Positions 13,518 through 24,458 of a DNA stretch of 64,000 nt are shown piece after piece. The stretch comes from Lepidodermella squamata (lineage: Eukaryota > Gastrotricha). The DNA lies in contig JBLDXI010000004.1 in NCBI GenBank assembly GCA_047495785.1, positions 1 through 64,000 on the forward strand, given 5' to 3'. Within the stretch, counting starts at the first letter, position 1. Each line of letters starts with the position of its first letter. The translations under genes were made by a program, and so were the position numbers. The notes beneath the pieces were generated by a model, which was not told the origin of the DNA, ran no database searches, and saw only the letters and a list, made by a program, of their open reading frames with translations.

Positions 13518-13906
13518 TATTTGAAGCCTGCTATTAACTTTTCCCTACTCTGTGCCAGGGTTCACTAGTGTTTATTTTCGGTTTTAACCATACCGGTTTT
13601 AACCGGTGTCTATTCGGTATTTATTTTTCGTTGAATAAAAACCGGTTTTTAGCGCGAAAATTTCAAGTGAGAAAAGACACTGCCGTTGAACAATTTGAGC
13701 AAATAAACAGTCTAATAGCGCGATTTTACAGCCTGGCTCGACGTCTAATGTGTGGTGACGAGGATTTTACAACTTTCCTACGACATGACACGTCGTAAGC
13801 GGATTAGCCTCATGCCGGAAACAGTCAGTTGGGTTCGCATCGCTGAATTTATCAGATAACATTAAACAACTATTCATAAATTTTTATAAATTCACGTTTG
13901 AATAAA

Positions 13907-16900
13907 ATGCCACGACCACCGTCAAAGTTCAACCTCTATTTTCAATATCTGGGTATTGATCCGAACAGCGCTGCGAAAAATTCAGTGTCGTTGTGCAAGT
14001 GCATCTATTGTGGTGAAACCATCCATCACCGAGCCGAAAGAATGATCACTCACCTGAAAAATTGTCTCGAAGTTCCTCCAGCCGTGAAAAGGTCCATCGA
14101 TGAATCTGATCAGCCGGTTGTTAACGCATCAACCCCAAGATCTGTAAAACGAGCCGGCACGCCGCTTGTCGAGATTGAAGATACTCCCAAAAGGGCCAAG
14201 GTATTTCTCAACAATGGCGTCAACAAGCGCGAGATTGACAAGCAATTGATGAAGGCTTTTGCGTCATGTCGATTTCCCATTACAGCCGTGAAAAATCCTG
14301 AGCTGAGGAAGTTTTTCGAGCTCGTTAGCTACAACCCTCCGTGCGAAGCAACAATGCGTCTTCTCTTAGATACGGTAACGGACGAAGTTCAGAAGGTTGA
14401 GGACTTGAAACTTGTTGGCGAGAAGGGGACTCTTGAGCAAGACGGTTATTCAGGTCAATGCAATCGAGGAATGACTTCTCAAATTTATTCCGGCCAAAGC
14501 GGCATCTTTTACCTGGGCTCTGAGGAAATCACGGAAGAAGGAAGTTCGGCTGAAGTCTGCCTGCGTCACGTCGAAAAAGCCATTACGGACCTGAAGGCAA
14601 AGAAAGCTGAGCCAGTTGCATTTGTTAGCGATAACGAAAACAAAATGGTCCTGCTTCGAAAGAATTTAGCGAAGAATCACCCAGAGCTGGCTGTTTTTGG
14701 TTGTTCCATTCATTTGGCCGATCTTATCCTGGAGGACCTCGCGGCATTTTTCTCAAACGTCCTTGCCAAACTGAAGCAAGTAAACGTGGCGTTCAAAACA
14801 CATCGTTTATCGAGTTTCTTAAGAAAGGTTCAAGGTGCTCACGCCGCAATTTTACCACCGGCAACTCGTTGGCATTATTGGGTTGACATGATTGATAACT
14901 GGTTTTACAATCGTCAATACTACTTACAGGTAATTTTTAAAATTTTAAAATTATTTAAAAAATTAAAAAAATTATTTTGAAATTTGAATTTAAATTCTAA
15001 ATGTATTTCAAATATTTTAGAATGTTAAAATTTTAAATTAGTTAATAGTTTCAAAAATAAATTTTAAATTTTAAATTAGCTACTGAGGATTATAAGATAG
15101 GATTTTCAATTTAAATTTTTAAATTTAAATAATTTAACACACTGGCTCCTGGGGGTTTTGCAAAAATGCACTTTTCAGACACCCCCCCATTTTTTTTTCT
15201 TAATCGATAGAGGACATCAATACAAAAGTTTTGGCACATATCAAAAAATCCGGATCGTCACGGTTATTACGTAATAACGATTTTTGTAAATACACACATG
15301 TGTGTATATGGCGTATGTTTGTGCTAGACGATACACACATGTGTGTGTATGGTGTACATGGATGTTTGTGTGAATTACACACATGTGTGTACGTGGTGAG
15401 CCGACATATGTTGCAATGAACGTTTTCTAGAATATTATTCACCCAAGTGTGAATTTGGTTTTGTTGAGTTCATTTTCAAATTTTGATTTGAAATTTGTAT
15501 CATTGTTGTCAACCAATCAATGTCAAGAGCTAAACAAACAAAGCGTGCGCGGGATTTCTCGCCGGAATTTCTATAAGGAAGGTGAAAGAAGAACGAGGAC
15601 CTGATGGCCGAAGAAAACGAACAGATTGTCAGCTTTGTAAAAGACTCGGCCTAAGAAAAGCGACATCAGAATTTTGTCAGACATGCCTAATAGCCGTCTG
15701 TAAAAAATGCTGGATAAAACATCAGCTTGAAAAATGACGATTTTTTCTCTAAATGGAATTTTGTTTAATTGTTGATCATTCACCTGTTTTAAGTAAAATC
15801 GAATATGCTCTTTCCAGTGGTGATAATTAAAAAATTCGGAAAAATTGTTTTGGTATCGAAATCGATATCGATAATTATCGATTTTTAAAATCACCTATTT
15901 CTGTGAGTGATGGTCCGAATCTGATGGCAGATTATTGATCTAGGCCCAATAATTAGGTAAACCTGTCAATTTGACTCATCCCACCCTCATGGTAATGGAG
16001 ATAGCGATCTATACACACATGTGTGTATATGGGGCACTATATAGTAAACTTATACACACATGTGTGTATATAACAGTCAATGTGTTAAATTAATTTTTTA
16101 AATTTAATTTAATTTTTTAATTTAAAATTTTCTTATAAATTTTTTTAAATTTTGAATTTTTTATAAGATTTTGGGATCTTCATTGGAAATAGCCCGTGAC
16201 TACCCCGAAGAATTGAAGACGCTGCAAGACGAGCTGGTTATTGACAAAGTTACCGAGTTCCGAGAAATTGCCGGCCCAATCAAGGAAGCGATGATGCGAA
16301 TGCAATCAGACTCATACCCGGCTAGCTATGCTCAGGCAGACTGGTTGAAAATTCGTGAGCAGATGAAGTCTCTTCCTGTCCGAGTGTTTGGAAACAAGGC
16401 GAAAAGAGCCGAATTCCTGGCCAAGTTCGCTAAGAGAATGTCGCTCGCACTTTCGCCTGCGCACCACGCGGCTGCTGTCCTGGATCCACGAGTCGATCGA
16501 ACGGGCATGATGAAGGAGGAGAAAAATCTTGCGAGAGATTATTTGCTTGCTAAAGGCATTAACGAGGATGTTATTGCTTCAATGCTTACTAACGACTGGT
16601 CGTTCTTGAAGGTAACGCGTGTTTGAAACGTGACTAATTTGCATATGCAAAAATTTCAAAAATTAGCTTTTTATGAATATTTCCAATTTCTATATTTTTC
16701 TTTCCCTCCTAGGTCGGAAACATCACTCATTTTGTTAATACACATCGGAAGAAGGATTTCGTCACGTTTTGGAGACTGGCTTTGGTAGAGGGTGGGCGCT
16801 ATGACGACCTCGCTAGGGTGATGGAACTGGTATCGAACATCGGGGCTATACGATCGACCAGTGCCAGTGTTGAACGGCTTTTTTCATCTTATGGCTTGAC

Positions 16901-17162
16901 TTGGACAGCTTTGCGAAATAGGCTGAAGTTGGAGACAGCCCACAAGCTGGTCTATCTTAATTTAGTGCTCAAACAACGGCATCAACAAATGAGAAAGGTC
17001 AAGGCATCTGACCTCCAGGTGGTTGAGTTGCCTGTCGATGTGCCTGTCGTCGACATCTTTGACCCCGAGGAAATCGACGACGAGAATGCCGAGGTGCTGC
17101 TTTCTTTGGCCGAAAATGACTCCGATGAAGACGAAAACATTTTTAAACACAGTTATGAATGA
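13907..17162 (+). CDS. hAT transposase, three exons
   Basis: Exons 13907-14929, 16168-16611 and 16713-17162 join in phase 0 and give 638 residues without a stop. The ATG at 13907 (MPRPPSKFNLYF) is chosen over an in-frame TTG upstream. Residues about 25-55 form a BED-type zinc finger (CKCIYCG..HHRAERMITHLKNC). The middle has the hAT catalytic-core context (FVSDNENKMVLLRKNL, GCSIHLADLILEDL). The last exon has the C-terminal dimerisation motif (STSASVERLFSSYG..RNRL). It would act in the nucleus to cut and paste the surrounding element. No disabling change was seen, and the length is usual for the family. Confidence 0.93.
15292..15390. repeat. Left subterminal palindromes of the piggyBac element (3 copies)
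   Basis: ACACACATGTGTGT at 15292-15305, 15333-15346 and 15377-15390, spaced 41 and 44 bp. They are likely binding sites for the element's transposase. This is inferred from position; no known site is matched. Confidence 0.7.
15588..15737 (+). pseudogene. piggyBac transposase C-terminal cysteine-rich domain, remnant
   Basis: The frame reads GRRKRTDCQLCKRLGLRK.., then FCQTC.., then CKKCWIKH and a TGA stop. This matches the zinc-binding cysteine/histidine pattern that ends piggyBac transposases and helps bind the element ends. No catalytic DDD domain is present, so the fragment is a relic of an autonomous parent. Confidence 0.7.
16013..16067. repeat. Right subterminal palindromes of the piggyBac element (2 copies)
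   Basis: ACACACATGTGTGT at 16013-16026 and 16054-16067, 41 bp apart. The spacing matches the left-end set. Confidence 0.7.
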
Positions 17163-17304
17163 TAATGATGCTGCCAAATTGAAAAATCTTGAAATTCTTG
17201 AAAATTAAAATAAAATGGTTAAAACTCGGTTTCTATTGGTAGTTATCGGTATTACCGGTTGTTTTAAATCAATCTACCGGTAGTTAATGAACCCTGCTCT
17301 GTGC

Positions 17305-18054
17305 GGGACCCGATTTCGGGAATATGTATGATTTAAAAAGATGTGTGATATACTGAATAAGAATTCAAATACAATCACTGGCTTGTTGGCATTTTGGTCA
17401 ACGGTCACTGTTTCACGTAGAATCCTTGGTATTGATGGGGATTTTCGACTGTTTTCAGCTTCGAATCCCGAATATTCAGATCAAATCTCGCCGTCAACTT
17501 GTTGATATATTTTTTTCATTTTAACCTAAACTGAACAAATTGTAATTGTTGAATCTTTGTTGGATATTGTTATTCTGATGTCGAACGGACCGAATTGACA
17601 TGACAATCTGCTACTATTATTTACTTCAAGCAAACATTTTTTTCTGAACTCTCAAACTTTGGATTTGTGCTCTTAAATAAATAAATAAAATGAATGAATA
17701 ATTAATGAAGGGAGCTCTCGAGCTGAGGCGTATCTGCTGTTCTTTGTACACTGTTTCTTAGCTGCGCAGTAACTTGGCAAATTTGGATATATGAATCAAC
17801 GCTAATGCAAGATCACCTTCGTTACCTAATGCGGATCAACAGTAACCACGAGAAAGCCATTTAATTCAATAAGTCAATTCATATTTATTAGCTGTAGTCC
17901 TATATATCCTTTTTCGATTTTTCAACAGTGAATAACTAGAGTATAATCACATTAAATACTGATATTTTAATTTAAACAGGAAAGAATTAACAGATTCAGT
18001 CATAGAGTCGAATCGATTGTATCGAAGAATCAGCTCAACAGTACTTCTCCCAGG
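17305..18054. other. Intergenic, hAT flank to lectin A
   Basis: AT-rich, with no gene seen. A short (AAAT)n run lies near 17678. The lectin A 3' UTR and poly(A) region should lie at the right end. Confidence 0.5.
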
Positions 18055-21000
18055 TTAATTACCAACATATGTCTCGCAGAAGACATAAGGAGCTGTTTCG
18101 GTGCAATTCTGCAACGTTATCATGTACGTGCCATAATCATCATCGTATATCACGTCGGTGCAAAACTCGATAGGCGATGGATCAAAGTAGAGCATATCCT
18201 CGCTTTTAAAATCATGGTTTTCCGTCCCGTCTTCCCAGACCAGCTTATTGTCAGAACTTTTTACCAAGCCAAGCCATCCTTTGAAATCGGCAGCCTCAAT
18301 GCCATCCTGAGTAACTTTTTCATCGGTCTTTTGCTTTATTGTCGCCCTTTCGGCACTAGTTTTCGGCATAGCTATTTGGGCGTTGTTGCTAACACACAGT
18401 GCGACAGCCGCAGATCTCGTCATTTCACTTCCGCCAAGAATGAGAAAATCTTTAGAGGCTGCATCGCAAATTCCATTATCCCAAGACGACGGATACCGCG
18501 TTTCGCCATCCAAGCAGCGGCTGGTTCGACATGTCTCATCTTGATTTGACGCAACGCAGGTGTACAATCTGAAAAAACACGGGCGCATAAATGTTGCTGG
18601 AATCAAATCAGTGAATTGAAATGCTCAAAATTCCCATTTTTTAAATCGAACTCAACGCTATAAAATGGAAAGCCCACGTTGATTCAGAATTCGGAGATTT
18701 TCCAATGAATTTTCCTATTTCAGTTTGTAATTTCCACTTATTATCGCCGGACTAGTTTCCACTTCTTTCGAATTTCTTTTCAAGCTTTCAAGATTTCAGA
18801 TTCTAACTATTCTAACAAACGTAACTCGATAACTCACGGAGTTGCACAAACTTCGAACAAGTCGTAAGTTTTACCGCTGGAATCCAGTACCTATCGAACA
18901 ATTTCGAAGTCATACAAAGCGGTTTGTGATAATTTGTACTTTGAACCTACCGTGCCAGCTGGGCACGAAGCCCCTTGTGGAATGCAGACCGCGGCGAAAT
19001 TGGTCGCAGTATCAACACATCGTATATATGGTGACTGGGAGTAGAACAGATGGACAGTGAATGGGCGTTGATAAAATTGGGCGGATAGCTTACCGTAATA
19101 TTTGCCTTGCAATTAGCCACATTAACGGACTTTGGAGATTCCGAGTTACCGAACGTGCTGAGCTGAAATCTCAAATTGCAGAGTTCTGAATCATGAGAAA
19201 AATTCCTTACTTCGTATTTTCCATCTCCCGTCGGGCAGGTTTCAATACAGCTACCGCCTTTCAGCGAATCGAAGCACATTTTTACGCTCTGTTACATGGT
19301 AAAGCGAGGTAAAAAACGTTTCCCTTAAGATATTTAGAAATGCTTACCCCAGTTTCCACCTCGGCAACTTTCTCGCACATGGCGAATTTCGAAGTGCTAT
19401 TGCAAAGAACTGCATCGTAGGTGTACAGCTCGTAGTCATAATCCCAGGACATGACGACGCAAACATCGATTGGCAAAAAGTAAACGGAGTTCTTAATTAT
19501 AGCAATCACAATATCCGCTTTCCAATCAATATTCGAGAAATTGTAAGAAGTTCCATCGTCCCAAAAAAACGATCCATTGGCGTATCTTGTCAAAGCAACC
19601 CAAGCTGAGAAATCGCTCTTATTCATGCCGGTCTGCGAGACTTTCAGCGTGGTAACTTGCGCCTGCTTGTTAATATCGCCACCGATCTTCTGCATCGCCA
19701 GTTTGGCTCCGTTTGCTTCGCACAGCGCCGAAGCTTGGGTTCGGGTCAGGTCGGCCGATCCTCCGTAGATGAAAAACTGCCTCTCCGCGAGTTGGCACTT
19801 GTACAGAGCTGAGAACGAAACTGTGGCTGGGTTGCGGGTTTCAGTCGCTAAGCAACTGCCTGTTCGACAGTTGACGGATCCGTCCGAAGCTTCACATCGG
19901 ACGTAGCTGGATGAAACCGACAAAAATTACATATATAGTTTCGTAAAATGATTCAACCTACTCAGTGGCTGTGATTGTTGAGCAAGCTGTGAAATTGCCG
20001 TAGACAACACCATCGATGCTCGGAGTCTATAACGAATAATTAAGCTCTAAATTTGAAAATTACAAAAAGTTGTACCCACCGTATTTGCCGGGCAAGACTT
20101 CGATTGTGGGACGCAAATTGCAAGGGCGTTAGTCGAACTGTCCATGCATCTTTTGTGTTGTCCCTGTTGAAAACAAAGTGAAACCAGGAATAGAAGGTGG
20201 AGCTTGCTTTCTTACCTGGGCCAAAGCTTGGCAAGTGGCTTGATTATCGGATTTTGTAATTATTGCTGTGCCAATTGGTCCAAGCTAGAAAATACATCGA
20301 AATTGAAGTCGAAATTTAACATATTCTGTAATGTCTCACGTCGTATTTGCCGGCTCCTGTATCGCAATTGTCATTGCAACTTCCACCGCTTGATTTATCG
20401 TAGCACAATTTGATAGTCCTGCAATACACTTCAATTTTAATTTTTGAAAGAACGCATTATCATTGTGCTTGAGCTAAATAGTAGAGTTTATGGGAGCGCG
20501 CTGATTGGTCAATCGATCGATGAAACATTATGGTCGTACGATTAGGGTGGATTTCTTACCCATAAGTCGCTTGCTTCGCTAGACAGGTCGCGTAATTGCT
20601 CGTGAAGTCGGTTTTGTTGAAGAAAGTTGAGACCTATAGCACACGCGGTAGAGCCAAATCGGTAACAAAATCTAGGGTTCAGCGAATCAAGTTACCAGCG
20701 TGAGAGGAGACGGGCATTGGCTACGGCAAATCACTTCGCTCGACGTCGCACACAAGGCTGCTGGCTGCAAAATAACGAACCGTAATTCCATGAGAACTTT
20801 AACCAATTCGACTCACCCCAGCAAGGCAACGCGCTTTATTGGCAAACGTTTCCGGGCTGTAGTCCTAAAAATTCCAAAAAATGTGTCATTTTATTTTGAA
20901 AATTCGCCTTTATCACTCACTCTAGTCATGAGAGTAGTATTGCATTGCGTTGGCTGGCAGCCAACAAAGGAGCGATCACTTTTCAGGAAGCATCGCAGGT

Positions 21001-22081
21001 TTGTCGAAAAATCGCTGGTATTTCTGACGACTGAAAAAAGCTTCATAGAATGGGAATTGAAAAATATTATTCAATATTACTGTTCGCGGCAGTCATACAA
21101 GCCTGAGTGTCAACTTGCCAGTATGTCGCCAAAGTCTGCAGGGAAAAATAGAAAAAATATTGAGAAATATCGGCTATTATTTCATTCGTCTTATACCCAG
21201 TTGTTAGGGCAGGGGTTTTTTATTGCTGGGATGCAGACAGGCTGTCCGTTGTTATTGCATTGCGTGGCTGAGAATTTCTGAAAAAAACAATGACATTAGA
21301 ATGTTCTCTTTAGTTTCTTGAAAAAAAACTACCAGGAAATTTCGAATTTCCGTACGGCAGGTTAGGTACATTGGGCCGAACAAGGTGCCGACGTATCTTT
21401 TAATCTGAAATACATAGCACAATTAGTGAGAAAAGTATGAAAACATTGACAACTTCAAATTTAATAGAAATTTTAAAAAATTCCATCGATTGAATTTTGA
21501 TCATTTTTTTATAACAAAAAATCGCGATCTCCTAAAAGTATTATTTTCTATAATATTATCAAATTTATTTTATAAAATTTCCACTTTGTAAATAAACGCC
21601 AAGAACTTCAAGCTAAATTCCAACAAATAGCTTTTATCAAAAATGTGGATCAATATTCTCAAAATTAATTATTAAAAACTTATTTTTGACAAACCTCAAT
21701 TTCATCCGCAGTACAGCGAACATTACCGGGCAAGCATCGCATGCTGACGGTTTTGTAGTTGAAGCAACTTCGAGTCAACTGTGAAAAGAAATCAAACGCC
21801 AAAGAGCCAATCAGCCAAGGATTGTAATAAAAATTCAAACTCACGCCAGATCGGCATGCCGATAAGGTCGGTAATGCTCCTCCGAGCTGAAAAATAGGCA
21901 GAGTAGAAGCTTAGAATGGATGGACCGTAATAATGCCTACCTGGTACTCTGGAAGAGTCGAGCATTGGGCTTTACAGCCAGTGAATGCGTCGTTGGTCCG
22001 CGAGAAGCATCGCACGTACGAAGCAGCATCGGCTGCTTGTATCAGCACAACGATAAAGCCGATAAAAGTCAATGCTTTCAT
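18055..22081 (-). CDS. Secreted double C-type lectin protein (lectin A)
   Basis: Twenty exons, all with GT-AG introns and matching phases, give 809 residues. From ATG at 22081: 22081-21941, 21886-21845, 21778-21695, 21404-21333, 21277-21197, 21135-21081, 21030-20921, 20864-20817, 20764-20696, 20633-20560, 20418-20340, 20284-20216, 20163-20080, 20026-19962, 19906-19348, 19288-19211, 19162-19094, 19034-18951, 18890-18838, 18568-18055. A signal peptide (MKALTFIGFIVVLIQAADA) is followed by short cysteine-rich exons arranged as repeating modules. Exon 15 encodes a CTLD (FSAWVALTR..FFWDDGTS) and the last exon a second (GWLGLVKSS..LVWEDGTE). I see no EPN or QPD sugar-binding motif, so calcium-dependent sugar binding is uncertain. 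Probable role: extracellular recognition protein. Confidence 0.85.
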
Positions 22082-24458
22082 AGTTGTTAAATTGTGAATA
22101 ATTTTTAAATTTTTATCTGAAAAAATGAATGACAACACGACCATACTGGCCGATGCCGGGTTTTGATCGCGTGTTTAAGAGTTGTTTACTTCAATAAGCG
22201 CCAGCACGTGACTTTATTGCGAGAAAAATAACGATTCACACAGCTGGAAAATTAAGTTCAATCGCCCAAAATTATGGCGGCTAATTTCATCCAGGCTAAC
22301 TGTTCAATTTCATAAATAAATGAATAAATTTATGGACAATAAAAATTAACTTCAGCTACATTCCCAGTTTGATTTACTTCCACGGCTGAAATCATGTTAG
22401 CGAATTTCGATCGTAAACATTTTTCGAATAATTTTTTTTACACAGGCAATCACAATATTTGCTTTTCTCAGCTAATCATCAGATGCGGTGTTCTTCGGAG
22501 CAAATTAGTGACCAGTTACAACCAGAGCCAAACTTTTCTCATTCTGATTAGTTGGAAAATGTGTAGTTTCCGTGAAATCGGCGATTGTCAATTGTCAATA
22601 GAATCCTCCCTTTGAGCGCTCTCTCCTACCAGCGTTATTGAAGTTTCATTCGAGTTGACAATGACAATGACATGTCCGCAAAATGCCGTATTACATCAAT
22701 CAAAGAACACAGCATTGAAGCAGTCCTGATTTGCAGTGATCCGACACGGTCCAGCTCTTAGCCATGTCAAAGGCTTAGCCAGTTCTTAGCCTGATAAAAA
22801 CGAAAATCAGAGCTTTTCTCGCAGCATGAGGTTATGATAAGCAATGCTATATCGATCTTCGGTAGCCAAGGTATCAATAGCGCATATTTACAGATTGCGA
22901 ACTGGTACTGCTTGGTACTGGGCTGCTGAGGTGTCGCGACATCCCAGCTTCAAGATGTCAAGCGTTGGAAGGCTGGAAAAAAGATAGGGGTAACCATTTC
23001 AAGAGTCTTTCAGGACGGTAAGATTTTTCATTTTGAGTCGAAAAATTCCGAGAAAAATACTATGATCTTATTGGATTTTTGCCCTATCCGAGGATATAAA
23101 ATTTGTCTATCCAAGAGCTACTCAGAATTTTTTTGAATTTCGCGAAATTTGCATTCGCTTGATAATATTTGAGCGAGCTAAAAATAGCTATAAAAAACCT
23201 AATAGCTATTTTTAGATTAGCAAGATCACGCAAAATCCCAATATTACAAGTCAAAAAATTTCGCGAAATTCGGAAAAAATTCTGATTCGCTCAAGTTTTA
23301 TATCCTCGGATAGGGCAAAAATCCAATAAGATCATAGTATTTTTATCGGAATTTTTCGACTTAAAATGAAAAATCTTACCGTCCTGAAAGACTCTTGAAA
23401 TGGCGATTTTTCGTAAAAGTGACCAACTTTGAGATAATTTTAAAAAAGTTAGAAAAAAAACCGTCTCATGAGACGGGACTCATTTGATAGAGGAGCGCTT
23501 CTAGTATTCCGGAAAATTTGTTAGAAATTTTTGAGAAATGAAACATTTTCTCAGGGAATTTTAGAAAATATTTAAAAATCGGAAAAATTACTATGGGCGG
23601 ATAGGGCGATGAGTGAATAAAATTGAAGGTCGCGTGCCCACTTTTTCACGTTTTGGTGTGAATTTATTTGCTATAGGAAGATCGCTAGTTTCCGATCTGT
23701 ATAGAGTTGTCTATGGGGGGAACCTTTTGTTCAGGGTGCGCGAAGTACCGGAGGGTAAACTGAGGGTGGACCCTTTGGTCATAATATTTAGGCCTGAAAA
23801 TATCGCGGATCCTACTTTGGGCACTGTCTCAAATCCTGGAGCTGCCGCAGAGATGGAAAATCATTTTCTCCTGCTTACTTAAACCACCCGTGATTTCTAT
23901 CAAAAATGAGCAAAGCATGGAAGATTTTCCACTAAACCTCTCAAAATTGACGAAACTGCTCGGTGAAGATCTAGCCGTTTTTCAAGGTGGGATAATACTC
24001 TCCTTGAAAGTCACACACTGCTTTAATTTCTTCGGCTAGGGAATGGAATGGCTTGAGACTTCAGCTTCAGTATTATCCTACTTCGCACACTGGAATTCTT
24101 GACTGGGAATACGTCAAGTGAGTCGCTAATATCTCTCAAAAACTCACTATGTAAACACTGAGTATATCGCGACAGTCTGTCAGTCCATGAAAGGACATCA
24201 TGAAAAAATATGATAGTAGGAACGTGCTTTCTCAAGATGCAAGCATCATTCGATACCACCCTCTCAGCGACAGGCAGGTGGGCAAACAACGTAATGCCGA
24301 CCCCATCGGATTCGCGACACGGAATGATCCAGAGCGACAGTTAGCTCGGTTAGATCAGCTGCTCGTAGGCCGCCCAAAAAATAGCTATAAAATGGCATCA
24401 GCGAAAAGAGAGACACACCGATTCATTTTCGTATTATCCTATAATAACTTGGAACAGC
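22082..24458. other. Intergenic region with a foldback element, no gene seen
   Basis: The left part should hold the lectin A promoter. The only clear structure is the foldback at 22994-23403, plus a short CCGTCTCATGAGACGG palindrome at 23461. The 89-residue ORF at 23613 has no recognisable feature. Confidence 0.5.
22994..23403. mobile_element. Foldback/MITE element, about 410 bp
   Basis: CCATTTCAAGAGTCTTTCAG (22994) pairs with its complement ending at 23403. The arms stay paired with some mismatches for about 170 bp each (GGACGGTAAG, CCTATCCGAGGATATAAA, TTTCGCGAAAT blocks). No coding capacity. Confidence 0.8.

Larger units (their letters stand above)
15138..16084. mobile_element. Nonautonomous piggyBac element nested in the hAT intron
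   Basis: TTAA at 15134-15137 and 16085-16088 flank the 947-bp element. It starts CACACTGGCTCC and ends CAATGTG, with inverted ends beginning CACA. TTAA duplication is the piggyBac hallmark. Inside are the C-terminal cysteine-rich domain of a piggyBac transposase and five copies of the palindrome ACACACATGTGTGT, three subterminal on the left and two on the right. The rest of the transposase is missing. The host intron's splice sites are untouched, so the hAT transposase should still be spliced. Confidence 0.8.
13556..17296 (+). mobile_element. Complete autonomous hAT transposon
   Basis: Ends CAGGGTTCACTA and TAATGAACCCTG form 12-bp inverted repeats with one mismatch. They are flanked by the perfect 8-bp duplication CTCTGTGC at 13548-13555 and 17297-17304, diagnostic of the hAT superfamily. 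The subterminal regions are rich in ACCGGT-type motifs. The element carries a full three-exon transposase, and its first intron has been enlarged by a nested piggyBac insertion. The exact TSD and open transposase indicate a young insertion. Confidence 0.95.

Noticed and set aside
15571-15894. Minus-strand 107-residue ORF inside the piggyBac element
   Set aside because: It runs antisense through the piggyBac cysteine-rich domain and AT-rich flank and has no recognisable features.
23613-23882. Possible 89-residue gene
   Set aside because: The start is not a confident ATG context, no motif or homologous copy was seen, and the region around it is repeat-rich.
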